Of a stretch of DNA of 63,485 bases, positions 52,633 through 61,397 are shown piece after piece. The notes under the pieces are model-generated. The model saw only the letters and a program-made list of their open reading frames with translations, did no database searches and was not told the origin of the DNA. Both the position numbers and the translations under genes were made by a program. Origin of the DNA: Laceyella putida (GTDB lineage: Bacteria; Bacillota; Bacilli; Thermoactinomycetales; Thermoactinomycetaceae); contig NZ_JBHTBW010000012.1 of the NCBI RefSeq assembly GCF_042665195.1, positions 1 to 63,485 of the forward strand. The letters are read 5' to 3'. The first letter of the stretch is position 1, and the number at the start of each line of letters is the position of its first letter.

Positions 52633-52776
52633 TCAGGGGGATGGAACAACCAGCGGAGCACTCACGCTCAACTCCTTTTTTAGCACCAGCTTGGCCAGCC
52701 GCTTCGGGATTGAGTTCGGTCACGGATGTTCATCAATTAACCGTACAAGCTCACAAATTTCGTTCAGCTTCAACAT
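52633..52776 (-). pseudogene. Decayed accB-like (biotin carrier) gene start
   Basis: On the minus strand the ATG at 52776 follows GGAGGCAACA and opens a frame MLKLNEICELVRLIDEHP, a TGA, then PNSIPKRLAKLVLKKELSVS and APLVVPSP before a second TGA. The first part matches the N-terminus of acetyl-CoA carboxylase biotin carrier AccB (usual form LNEIKELIRLIDES). The later segment resembles the AccB linker. Some pxp clusters in Bacillales include accB/accC-like genes, so this is probably a lost member of the operon. Confidence 0.5.
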
Positions 52777-53197
52777 ATTGTTGCCTCCAGTTAAAAAATG
52801 TTAAATATATCCGTTCCGAATTTCGGGATTCAAATTCCGAATTACGCAATGTCTGTTGTATAAATATTACGATTAATCTAATAAAAAAACAAGAATAAAA
52901 CAATCAACCATGCGATTCACAAGTGTAAACTCAAATGATACAAATTCGGTTTGTGAGACAAAAAATAAACCCGTCTACATAGACGAGTTTTTGGGATTCA
53001 CTTCCTCGCACTTCGATTTACAAAATAAAAATACCTCTCTGGTGCTTACTTACTTCACCATCGGAACAATTGAAGAGAGGATCCATCTTCACTTACCCAG
53101 ACCCTCTCCATAGTTAGAGGTGAAATTTAGTGCCTATATGATAATGCCGGGTGTTGTTTAGAGCTTTTTGGTTGGACTTTTGTTTGCCGTATCTTGC
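52777..53197. other. AT-rich intergenic region
   Basis: No gene fits. It contains the pxp promoter region, a bidirectional hairpin at 52968, and a second imperfect repeat ACCTCTCTGG with its partner GAAGAGAGG (about 53031-53092). Confidence 0.4.
52968..52992. terminator. Bidirectional hairpin terminator in the intergenic region
   Basis: CCCGTCTA and TAGACGAG pair with a 2-base loop. Plus-strand sequence continues TTTTT; minus-strand sequence continues TTTATTTTTT. Confidence 0.65.
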
Positions 53198-53332
53198 TAG
53201 GGCGTGTCTGGCAAATCAAGTTGACCATTGGGAGAAGGCGGAAAAACCTTTTCCCGATGAGCTCCGATGGACAAGTGAAGCGAATGGGAAAACGGTTTTT
53301 CCGCTCATCCACGACTTTTGAAATAACTTGTA
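53198..53332. repeat. MITE-like hairpin repeat with an exchanged right arm
   Basis: TAGGGCGTGTCTGGCAAATC and the core CGGAAAAACCTTTTCCCGAT match the other copies. After GGGAAAACGGTTT the element changes to CCGCTCATCCACGACTTTTG and AAATAACTTGTA. This is the reverse complement of the left arm of the metA-leader copy. The right terminal repeat is absent. Confidence 0.75.
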
Positions 53333-53356
53333 GGCATGGGAATGAGTATTTGGGCA

Positions 53357-53920
53357 TCAAGGGGCAGGTTTGACATCCACGAGAACTCCATATCCTCCCT
53401 TCACTTTCACATCAGCCCAAACTTTTCCTTCCCGCGACAGTTTTTCCAATTCCATACCGTGTCCTTCCTCGACATAATACCGATCCAATTGGTAATCAAT
53501 GAGGTAGTTCTTTTTCCCCTCATCATTCAGGCTTTGTGAAAATGGAAAAAGTTTACCCTTGAGATAAAGGGAAGTTTGAGGCTTTTGCTCGGAGACTTTG
53601 GTGACAACGACCGTTTGGCCATGTCGCCTCAGGGAAACGTAAACCGGAAAACCGTCATTGTCGGGATCTTTTTCTACTTTTTGCGCCAAATCTTCCTCGA
53701 CCAAGGAAGCATCCACTTCTTCAATCGCCAATCTGAGCTGGACATAATCCCCGTAAAATAAGTCTTTAGGATCGACCGGAATCGTTTGAAGCGTGATTCG
53801 TTCCCCACCGTACAAAGCCAACAGCGGCTGAACGGTCATGGAAAGCAGGACACCCACCGGAACGAGGAGCGCGATCCAAAACCAGCGATTTGGAAAAGAG
53901 TGTTTCGCGTTCCGCTTCAT
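53357..53920 (-). CDS. GDYXXLXY-domain membrane-anchored protein
   Basis: This 187-residue protein has one N-terminal membrane helix (about 12-35) and an extracytoplasmic domain with the GDYVQLRL hallmark that names the family. Its ATG overlaps the stop of the DUF2157 gene by four bases, so the two are co-translated. Family function is unknown. Confidence 0.85.
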   Translation of the reverse strand: MKRNAKHSFPNRWFWIALLVPVGVLLSMTVQPLLALYGGERITLQTIPVDPKDLFYGDYVQLRLAIEEVDASLVEEDLAQKVEKDPDNDGFPVYVSLRRHGQTVVVTKVSEQKPQTSLYLKGKLFPFSQSLNDEGKKNYLIDYQLDRYYVEEGHGMELEKLSREGKVWADVKVKGGYGVLVDVKPAP

Positions 53921-55020
53921 CGCCGACTCCCCCTTTTTTTTCGGCTTCTTTCAATCCAAAACCCAAATGTAATCAGCAGACCGCCTGCCAAAAGAAAATA
54001 AAGAGATTTCGGCAGGAAATCATACGACAGGTCGAGATAAAAACGAAAAATGAGTCCACAGGAGATGATGACAGCAGGAAGGCTTCCCTGTTTAAGCAAG
54101 TAGAGGATCAAAGCGAGATACAAAGCGGCAACCAGAATACCCACTCCCTCAAAACCAAATAGGTCTTCCCATACTTTCCAACAATCCGGAAAGGTAAGGG
54201 CAATCGCGGCCAATCCGTGGATCAATGCACCTTGCCACTCCAGCACGGCAGCGTACCTGCGGTAAGGAAGAAACGTCATCGCCACTCCGATCAGCATCAG
54301 GATCAGCGAAATCATGCCACCATGTATATCCAAATGAACCAAGGAGGACCAAGCCCAAAAAATCGCCAACCCATTGGCAAAAGCAAACACGAGCTTGGAT
54401 TTCCCCAACCTTTGTTCATTCAACCAGTAACTCAACGGGATCATAACCAACGTCAAAAAAGGATAGGGTTCACCATGGTTCCAAGCAGCCGAAATATAAA
54501 CGCCCATCAAGATGATGGAAAATATCGCCACCCATCTGTCTTTCAAGTACAAGACAAGCGGAATCGCCCCGATCGTCCATGCCAGAAAAGCATTTTGGTA
54601 ACTAGAAGAAAAATGGAACATCTGCCCGATCAAGAATATCCCCGCTCCATATATCGCCAATCCGATATAATACAAACTTTTCGACGTTTTGGGATAAGAT
54701 GGTTCCATCCTCCATCCCGCCGCGTAAGCCCCTACCAACCCGAAAAGAATGAGCAGAAACTTCATCGTTTTGGACAGATCACTCCAATTGCCGGCAATGA
54801 AACTCAGCACCCCGGCCCCGACCAGCAGCGCCCCAATGACCAGAAGAACGCGGATAAAATTGAACCTAACCCGCACTTCATAAACCGATAACATCCTGTG
54901 CACCCGCTCCGCATCGACCAGTCCTTCTTGTTCAAAATAGGATAGCTCTTGCCTCAGCCATTCAAACGCAGAAGAGGATATGGACCTTTTGCCTTTTTCA
55001 TTCGATTCTTTCTTTTCCAT
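53917..55020 (-). CDS. DUF2157-domain polytopic membrane protein
   Basis: This 367-residue protein has a charged N-terminus and a cytoplasmic DUF2157 helical part (about 15-60: WLRQELSYFEQEGLVDAERV), followed by about ten membrane helices. It is upstream of and coupled to the GDYXXLXY gene, a common bacterial pair. Function is unknown. Confidence 0.85.
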   Translation of the reverse strand: MEKKESNEKGKRSISSSAFEWLRQELSYFEQEGLVDAERVHRMLSVYEVRVRFNFIRVLLVIGALLVGAGVLSFIAGNWSDLSKTMKFLLILFGLVGAYAAGWRMEPSYPKTSKSLYYIGLAIYGAGIFLIGQMFHFSSSYQNAFLAWTIGAIPLVLYLKDRWVAIFSIILMGVYISAAWNHGEPYPFLTLVMIPLSYWLNEQRLGKSKLVFAFANGLAIFWAWSSLVHLDIHGGMISLILMLIGVAMTFLPYRRYAAVLEWQGALIHGLAAIALTFPDCWKVWEDLFGFEGVGILVAALYLALILYLLKQGSLPAVIISCGLIFRFYLDLSYDFLPKSLYFLLAGGLLITFGFWIERSRKKRGSRR

Positions 55021-55184
55021 CCATCAAGCTCCTTTCTTCATGGAAACAATCCAGGTATACGGAAATTTCCCTCCCTTTATGATCTGAAACCTATTGAAAG
55101 CTGAATCATGACACCTGGCAGGATTGGCCAATGGTTGACGCAGCCACTGGTGCCCGAGCGGCGAAAATTGGAGCATTTCATGCC

Positions 55185-55322
55185 CGAAATAGTGACTCCT
55201 ATCGGTCGCCTTTTCTTATCCTCAATTACATAGCCTTTTACAATAATGAAAGACCTCACTCTGCGCTTGGATATCTGTCGCCGCGAGAATTTCGTCAATC
55301 TGTAACTTCAAACGTTGCATAA
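55185..55322 (+). pseudogene. IS3-family transposase OrfB, C-terminal fragment
   Basis: The frame LILNYIAFYNNERPHSALGY followed by LSPREFRQ is the conserved C-terminus of IS3-group integrases. The catalytic core is missing and the 5' sequence is unrelated. TGTCTGGACATATAGGGTT nearby may be the IS end. Confidence 0.75.
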
Positions 55323-55412
55323 TTGTCTGGACATATAGGGTTCATTAAGCGGATAACAATTAACCATGAGATGTAAATTAGAACGTTTATGAAACTAAAA
55401 TGGAGGTATTGT

Positions 55413-55847
55413 ATGGTTCCACAAAGAGTAAGCTTGATAACAATAAGTACAATAAATTTGCCAGAGCTTAGGTCTTTTTATAAACGATTGGGTTGGGAAG
55501 AGACAGATGTAAGTTCTGATAACTATGCTGTTTTTAAGACGGCGGGAGTTCTTCTTTCGTTATTTCCAGTTGAAGAACTAGCTAAGGAAGCGCAAATTGA
55601 AATCTCTAAGTCCACCGATTATTTTCGAGCAGGTGTAACCCTTGCCATTAATGTTGACAAACGAGAAGAGGTAGATACAACTATCGATACCATTCGAAAT
55701 GCAGGAGCGAAAATTCTTCGAGAGCCAAGTGATGCTTTTTGGGGAGGAAGGACAGCATATTTTTCAGACCCTGAAAATAATCTTTGGGAAGTCGCTTGGA
55801 ACCCAAATGCTCTATTTGATGAACGTGGAGCGATGCTATCATTTTAG
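55413..55847 (+). CDS. VOC-family (glyoxalase-like) protein
   Basis: This 144-residue protein starts at the ATG at 55413, seven bases after TGGAGG. VOC features are LITISTINLPELRSFYKRLG, the central ADVTL-like strand GVTLAINVDKREEVDTTID, and the final GGRTAYFSDPENNLWEVAWN. The last Glu fits a metal ligand. It is AT-rich compared with neighbours and sits next to an IS3 fragment, which suggests recent arrival. Substrate unknown. Confidence 0.82.
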   Translation: MVPQRVSLITISTINLPELRSFYKRLGWEETDVSSDNYAVFKTAGVLLSLFPVEELAKEAQIEISKSTDYFRAGVTLAINVDKREEVDTTIDTIRNAGAKILREPSDAFWGGRTAYFSDPENNLWEVAWNPNALFDERGAMLSF

Positions 55848-56106
55848 GGGAGCCGTCGTTTTTCCTCGGATTTGCCACGGGTGTAACATCGGGTGCTACA
55901 ACCGGTGCCCACCCTCAATCCCGAACTATTTTTTGTGGCCACTCTCCAGATCCTCTCCTTTTTCCGTTCAGAGTGGATCAGCTGGTACCGGCAGCGCACG
56001 GCACAGCTACTATGCAACTATAATTCAGCAGGTTGTTTGAATATGACAAAAGGCATTGTGGTTTCGCAATACCTTTTACTATATTTGCCAAGAGTATTAT
56101 AACAAA
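55848..56106. other. Intergenic region, no clear gene
   Basis: No frame of credible quality. An imperfect hairpin AAAAGGCATTG and CAATACCTTTT lies at about 56047-56078. Confidence 0.35.
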
Positions 56107-56582
56107 ATGATCTATGTAGGGTTGTCTTTTATCGACCCACTTGCCACCATCGTTTACGGTAGATACCAGTGTATTCATTAATCTGATCCACGCACTTTTC
56201 CAATCGCTTGTTGATTTCCCACCCCTAGAATCTCATGACCTTCCATCCATGTTAAGATAGGCCGCTGTTTTCTTTCTGTCTCTCTTTTTTTGTTCAGGAC
56301 TGGTGTGGAATTCTGCCCTGTCACATTCTATGGCCAAACGGTATTTATTGATAACTATATCCACCTGATACCCACACGTCTCATATTCCGCTCGCACCTT
56401 ATAACCTTCACGTTTAAGCGCATCGTAAAGCCGGATTTGAATGGGACTGCGGCTACATTTGATTCGTTGCCAATCAGGAAAGTGTTTGGTGCGGAACAGT
56501 TGCTTCAAGTACATCCCGATCCAGATGAGGTAGTCTTTATTGCGGCGAAATTCAACGCCGAATTTGCTTACTGCGTTTCCCC
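56107..56582 (-). pseudogene. DUF559 / Vsr-like endonuclease-domain protein, broken
   Basis: The intact part reads GVEFRRNKDYLIWIGMYLKQ, then SPIQIRLYDALKREGYKVRA, YQVDIVINKYRLAIECDRAE and KKRDRKKTAAYLNMDG, with the Asp and Glu of a restriction-endonuclease-like fold. The frame then shifts; the usual ending VMRF, stop, GWEINKRLEKCVDQINEYTG is found in another frame with a TAG inside it. No proper start is visible. The gene is inactive. Confidence 0.7.
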
Positions 56583-56623
56583 CTACTCTTTATCTTTTTG
56601 AGAAAACCGTTCTCCCTCCACCC

Positions 56624-57076
56624 CTATTCAGGTTTTATCATTACCCGCTGGTCGAGCTGCTCCAGCACAAACGGCCATGCCTGTTCGTGCTGGTCTCTCG
56701 ACTCTTCGTCCGGAAACCCTGCGTGTGTGAGTCGCAAATGTGTACCGTTGCCGTAAGGCGTAAATTCAACTGTGACAACCGTTTCAGCTCCTTTGGTTCC
56801 CTCCGCCCCGGTAACCCATGTCATTTCGACAAGACGATCGCGCTCGAGCCTCAGGAAACGACCGTAGTGGGGATGACGCTTCCCCTCAAAATGCGTCTCA
56901 AAGAAGAATACGGTGTTGACCTCCCCCTTCATCAGCACCGATCCCGGCGCCGCAAACCAGCAGTCGAACTGCTCCGTCCAAGCTCGGAATAGCACATCGG
57001 ACGTTGCATCCATCACGCGTTCGACCGTCAGGCGAAACGGCCTTGTTGAAAGATCAGGTACAGTAATAGGCATCAT
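56624..57076 (-). CDS. SRPBCC / AHSA1-like protein
   Basis: This 150-residue protein starts at the ATG at 57076, seven bases after TTGGAGGG. The START-like fold is indicated by FRLTVERVMDATSDVLFRAW, VFFFETHFEGKRHPHYGRFL and THLRLTHAGFPDEESRDQHE. Members bind hydrophobic ligands. Higher GC than neighbours may indicate separate origin. Function is unassigned. Confidence 0.85.
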   Translation of the reverse strand: MMPITVPDLSTRPFRLTVERVMDATSDVLFRAWTEQFDCWFAAPGSVLMKGEVNTVFFFETHFEGKRHPHYGRFLRLERDRLVEMTWVTGAEGTKGAETVVTVEFTPYGNGTHLRLTHAGFPDEESRDQHEQAWPFVLEQLDQRVMIKPE

Positions 57077-57679
57077 CGTGAAGCCCTCCAATTCCTTTGC
57101 AAATAAATAAAGATGTGAATACCGGAGTATAACATGCCCATCAAGCTAAGAAAAAATAGCCCCCAAAACAAAAAAATGGGCTATGTTGTAGATAGGATGA
57201 ATTTTTTTCGTTTTGGGGATATGAGGAGATCTTAACTTAATGGTAACATTTGGCAGGTTGGTTTGGATTAATCTGGTGGGAAATTGTCTTCCATAATCAT
57301 CCGATCCATTCGCATATCGAGTGGGATAATGCATAAGGATCCCTCACAGCTAGTTGGGTAAAACCAGCAACAAAAGACTAAATTGGAAAGCTCTAAATAG
57401 CAGAGCCGGAACTTATTTCCCTTTAGTTCAAGTGAAAATGCTGATTTTCGACTTGCTTTTATCCCGAAAAGGCACTAAGTTCCGATTCCATTTTCATTTC
57501 CGGCACTTTACCCCTTAACAACCGGTTGCTGGGTCTACTCCCAATAGTTAGAGATTCCATGGCGTTTATCTGTGTTATGGACTTGGTTAGGAAAGTACTA
57601 GCGATATTTTCACTCATGTCCGTAGAAAATGAAGAGGGATCTCACACGGGGATTTTTATGAATATTTATTTTTATATTC
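57077..57679. other. Non-coding stretch with a long imperfect hairpin
   Basis: No gene fits in 600 bp. The main structure is an imperfect palindrome at 57408-57483. The rest looks like decayed intergenic DNA. Confidence 0.45.
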
Positions 57680-58914
57680 TTAGATACTGACCAACGGCTT
57701 GCTGTTGTATTCTTCGATCGTCGACGGCTCCAAATTAAAGCAACGGCGATAAATCCATTCATAGCCTTTTACGTCGATGTCACGCGGATTCCCAATCGTT
57801 TGCGGATCGTTGTATGCTTCTTGTGCCAAGCGTGGAATCATATCGGTAGGCACACCTTGTTCTTCCAGGGTCGGGATTTCCACATCCTTCACTAATTGAT
57901 AAACCGCTTTTACAGCTGCTTTTGCCGCTTCCTCGACATTCATGCCGTAGATGTTCACACCCATTGCCTGTGCAATACGCGCATATTTCTCCGGCTCTCC
58001 CATCCAGTTATATTCCATGACAGGCCCTAACAGCGCCGCTACGCATTGACCATGAGCCACAGGGATGATTCCACCAAGTGTTTGCGCCATCGCGTGTGCG
58101 GATCCCGCCGATTCGCTCCCATATGAAAGTCCGGCAAGCATAGCTGCATGTGACATGGCATAGCGCGCTTCAATATCTTTGCCATTGGCTACTGCCCGGC
58201 GCAAATACTTCGCAACATACTCGATGGCGAGTAGCGCAACGGCATCCGTTATCGGTTGAGCGTAATGGCAAGTATAGCATTCAATGGCGTGAGACAAGGC
58301 ATCAATTCCTGTGGCTGCCGTAATATGTGGAGGCATGGAGACGTGAAGTTCCGGATCGATAATCGTCAAATGGGCAGCAATCAACGGACCTCCCACATTA
58401 AATTTAAATTGGCGATCCGGGTCGGTAATCACTGCCCATTGAGTAACCTCACTACCCGTTCCGGCCGTAGTAGGAATAGTGGTAAGAGGCGGAATCCGTT
58501 TGGAGAGCGGTTTTTCCCCTCAGCCGCTTCATACTCTAATACCGGTTCTCCGTGGACAACCTCAACCCCAACGGCTTTGGCCGTATCTATCGAGCTGCCG
58601 CCGCCAACAGCCACTAGGCCGTCACAATTTTCAACGAGATATACCTTTGTCCCTTCAGCTACAACATGAATGGACGGGTTTGGTTCTACTCTGTCAAATA
58701 TCACGACTTCAATCTGAGCTTCTTTTAAACTTGCAACAACGGGATCAATCAAACCTACTCTTCTTACACCTGGGTCCGTGACAAGCAGCACTTTATTGAC
58801 GCCGAGTTTTTTCACTTCTTCTCCTGTATGCTTGACCACGCCGATGCCGTGTTTTACTACCGTTGGCATCTCAAAGCTTTTTAATCTGCTCATTCTTTCA
58901 AAACGCATAAACAT
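57680..58914 (-). pseudogene. Iron-containing alcohol dehydrogenase, frameshifted in a homopolymer
   Basis: The N-terminal half (MSRLKSFEMPTVVKHGIGVV to EYEAAEGK, with the NAD motif GLVAVGGGSSIDTAKAVG) and the C-terminal half (QWAVITDPDRQFKFNVGGPL onward, with metal ligands in HAMAQTLGGIIPVAHGQCVA) are in different frames. Adding one A to the run after GAGGGG (near 58518) joins them through KKPLSKRIPPLTTIPTTAGT to a full-length enzyme of about 410 residues. The run has five bases where six are needed, so this may be a sequencing error rather than a true null allele. Substrate class: short-chain alcohols or lactaldehyde. Confidence 0.85.
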
Positions 58915-59110
58915 GTGTCATCTACTCCCCTTTATGTTAATTTGAGACTCCACACGGCTGAAGCCGTGGGATTCTTGGATAGTGAATGTCCTCAATCCAT
59001 TTCTGCTTTGGACAACTTCCAAGTTCAGGGCTGTCTCATCAGCCCATCCCATACAGTTCTACAACATCGTTGCATGTACCCATATGGGCGGCGTACCTAT
59101 GACCAGTACG

Positions 59111-60157
59111 CTAGGCGGCGAGTCCGGATATCGCCTTACCTATATTGATTGCTCCGTTTAAGTCTGCATGGCAGGTATAGCTACACCGCTTACACTGGAA
59201 GCGAAGTCCCTTTCGATTCGCTTTTTCACGATGTCCACATTTGCAGGTTTGACTGGTATATTCCGCTTTGACTTCTTCAAAGCGGATCCCAGCCATCTCC
59301 GCTTTATAGCGGATGAATTCTTTGAGTTGGTAGAACGCCCATGAGTGAAGATTTCTCCCTGCTTCTTTTTTAGATTTGGCTCTGTTGCGAATGTCGGTCA
59401 AGTCTTCCATGCGAATGACACCCACACCGTGGGCGAGTGCATAGTTGACAATGTGCCGACTGATCCGATGGTTTTGATTTTTCATCCAACGGGATTCTTT
59501 ATTCTTTGACTTCTCAATTGCTGAAAGTTTCTTGGTTTTGCCCAGTTTTCTACGTCTAGCTGAATAGCGTCTGCGAATATAAGCACATTCATTTCCTTTA
59601 AAAAAGAGAGACTGGGTTCCCACACTGGCTACAGCTAAGTAGCGCAGACCTAAGTCTACCCCCATCGCTTTTTGATCTTGGCTTTTCTGCACATCAAATG
59701 AGATGGCAATAGCCAGAACCCATTTCTGTTTCTTCTTGTAGAGCTTTCCGGCTCCTTGCTTGGCAGTGCCCGCTATGATTCGTTCTAACCATGCTTGTTG
59801 AAAAGGGCGAGCCACTACAGGAACGCCAATCTTCTTTTCTAGAGTGGGAAAAGCAACCGTGTAGAAAGCTCCCGCTTTCTCTATTTTTAGATTCTGATTA
59901 TTAAAACAACACCACATCTTCTTAAAGGTCTTCGCTTCTTGATTTTTCATTTGGGACTTCACCTCACGAATCGTTTGATTCGTGACGAACGTTTCAGAAG
60001 AAAATTCTTTGAATATCTTACTTGTTGCTTTGTTCACTTCTGGATGTGTGAGTAACCAGTTCGCAAATTCCGTATTCATCTCGGTCATTCGTTGGTACAT
60101 CTGCTGTTTAGCTTGGGTTGGTTTATGTAGCTCTAAGCGTAGTGTGATGGTTGGCAT
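59111..60157 (-). CDS. tnpB: TnpB RNA-guided nuclease (IS605 OrfB)
   Basis: TnpB is the omega-RNA-guided endonuclease ancestor of Cas12. The start at the ATG at 60157 (MPTITLRLELHKPT) has AAGGGGTG five bases upstream, giving 348 residues. The RuvC residues are Asp in AMGVDLGLRYLAVAS, Glu in GVIRMEDLTDIR and Asp in CHADLNGAINI, so the nuclease looks intact. The zinc finger is QTCKCGHREKANRKGLRFQC followed by KRC, with a CxC first half. The reading frame is open upstream through the tnpA remnant, so a fused product is also possible. Confidence 0.9.
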   Translation of the reverse strand: MPTITLRLELHKPTQAKQQMYQRMTEMNTEFANWLLTHPEVNKATSKIFKEFSSETFVTNQTIREVKSQMKNQEAKTFKKMWCCFNNQNLKIEKAGAFYTVAFPTLEKKIGVPVVARPFQQAWLERIIAGTAKQGAGKLYKKKQKWVLAIAISFDVQKSQDQKAMGVDLGLRYLAVASVGTQSLFFKGNECAYIRRRYSARRRKLGKTKKLSAIEKSKNKESRWMKNQNHRISRHIVNYALAHGVGVIRMEDLTDIRNRAKSKKEAGRNLHSWAFYQLKEFIRYKAEMAGIRFEEVKAEYTSQTCKCGHREKANRKGLRFQCKRCSYTCHADLNGAINIGKAISGLAA

Positions 60158-60544
60158 GTGTTCACCCCTTGTCTTCTGTGATTCTACATAGCGTTTAATG
60201 GTTTCACTTGATACATTTCCTGCTGTACTAACGAAGAAAGAACGTGTCCAAAGACTTACCAGATGGGACAAGTGCTTAAATTCTTGTCTCAGTCTTCTTG
60301 AAATCACTCCTTTCACTTTTGCCATGATATCCGATGGTGAATGAGTGGGAAGACAGTTCAAGAACAAATGACAATGATCAGGCATGACTTCCATAGCGAC
60401 AATGACCCATTCATTCTCTTCACAAATTTCGGTCACCCGTTCCTTGTTCCATATCCAGATCCTAACTGTTCGATCCGCAAACTGCAACATCAAAAGATAA
60501 AAAATAGTTGCTCTAAGCATCCCCTTTATGGGGATACCGAGCAA
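60158..60544 (-). pseudogene. tnpA: tnpA with a 100-bp internal deletion, fused in frame to tnpB
   Basis: Compared with copy 1, bases 245-344 of that copy are missing here, with CTTG at the junction, so the deletion is probably by microhomology. It removes the N-terminal strand of the HUH domain and shifts the upstream frame. The remaining part keeps PDHCHLFLN and the tyrosine region SSETIKRYVESQ. There is no stop between it and tnpB (ESQKTRGEHMPTI). Transposase activity is not expected. Confidence 0.8.
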
Positions 60545-60607
60545 CGCCGTCTTTCATCCCACGATTGAAACCGTGGGCTTTCAGCCAGCAAAAATCTGTA
60601 AGACAAA

Positions 60608-60649
60608 TAAAAAAGTCGATTCCTTAAAGTACAGGTAATCGGCTTTTTT
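60608..60649. terminator. Intrinsic terminator upstream of the IS605 element
   Basis: AAAAAGTCGATT and AATCGGCTTTTTT pair with one mismatch and have runs suited to both directions. Confidence 0.75.
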
Positions 60650-60827
60650 GGGTTTAAATAATTTTGCTTAGCTTGTTGGCGGTACCCCTATAAACACAAA
60701 ATGACTTGAGAGTTGGGAACCCAAGCGATTTTTCCATTTATTGGGTAAATGGCAACAAAAATCGCCGATGCTCCCTCTACACCCATATAGAAATTTCGTT
60801 CGTCCTTATAAACTGTTACAGCCACTA

Positions 60828-61292
60828 TTACTCTTCTCGTTCCTTTTTATCTATTATGATATTCATCTTCGGCCGTTCTCCCATATTAAAGAAAAGAGGC
60901 GTACCATCCGGATACTTGCTTAACTCTTTTTGTAACCACTTCTCGGCCTTTTCATTCTTTTTGCTCTCAATATAATCAACATAAGCGCCGGCTCCGCCTT
61001 CTTTGCAAATGGCTAGTGGCCACTCCACACGATCATATTCATCCTTAGGTGGATAGTCTTTTAGCGCTTCTTTGTTTCTAGCTTCTGCATTTTTACGATC
61101 TAACGTACAAGCAGTGGTCTTCGTTGCCCTAAAAGCTGTTTGAAAGAACGAAGCTCTTTCAGGAAATTGCTTATCTGAAAAGAAAAAGGCTCGAACATCA
61201 ACTTTAGATATATTGGTTTTCTTCGAATCTTCATTCATTGTACACCCTGCCAAAACGAAAATAGAACAGAAAATGATGGTCAAATTACGCAT
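60828..61292 (-). CDS. NucA/NucB-like nuclease lipoprotein
   Basis: This 154-residue lipoprotein has lipobox LAGC with Cys17. The C-terminal domain (about 75-150) contains PPKDEYDRVEWPLAICKEGG followed by AYVDYIESKKNEKAEKWLQK and YPDGTPLFF. It matches the NucA/NucB deoxyribonuclease pattern with its DRxEWP core. In Bacillus, NucA is membrane associated and cuts DNA during competence, and NucB is secreted in sporulation. Membrane tethering here is closer to NucA. It is transcribed alone on the minus strand. Confidence 0.75.
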   Translation of the reverse strand: MRNLTIIFCSIFVLAGCTMNEDSKKTNISKVDVRAFFFSDKQFPERASFFQTAFRATKTTACTLDRKNAEARNKEALKDYPPKDEYDRVEWPLAICKEGGAGAYVDYIESKKNEKAEKWLQKELSKYPDGTPLFFNMGERPKMNIIIDKKEREE

Positions 61293-61350
61293 TATGTCCC
61301 TTCCTCCTTACATGAATACAACGTAAGTAACAAAAAAATTGTTGCGATCC

Positions 61351-61380
61351 TAAAAAATAACGAGCTGTATACACAGCCCG
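61351..61380 (-). terminator. Terminator after the protease remnant
   Basis: On the minus strand CGGGCTGT-GTAT-ACAGCTCG is followed by TTATTTTTTA. Confidence 0.7.
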
Positions 61381-61397
61381 CTAGATACATGTATTTA

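Larger units (their letters stand above)
58942..60597 (-). mobile_element. IS200/IS605-family element, near complete (copy 2)
   Basis: This 1656-bp element has a left end directly after TTAC (minus strand, 60601-60598) and a right end at TCAA (58945-58942), the cleavage signals known for IS608. tnpB is intact, while tnpA has a 100-bp internal deletion. The right end from 58942 to about 59115 carries the conserved hairpins of the omega-RNA scaffold. The element sits just upstream of the iron alcohol dehydrogenase ribosome site. Confidence 0.9.
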
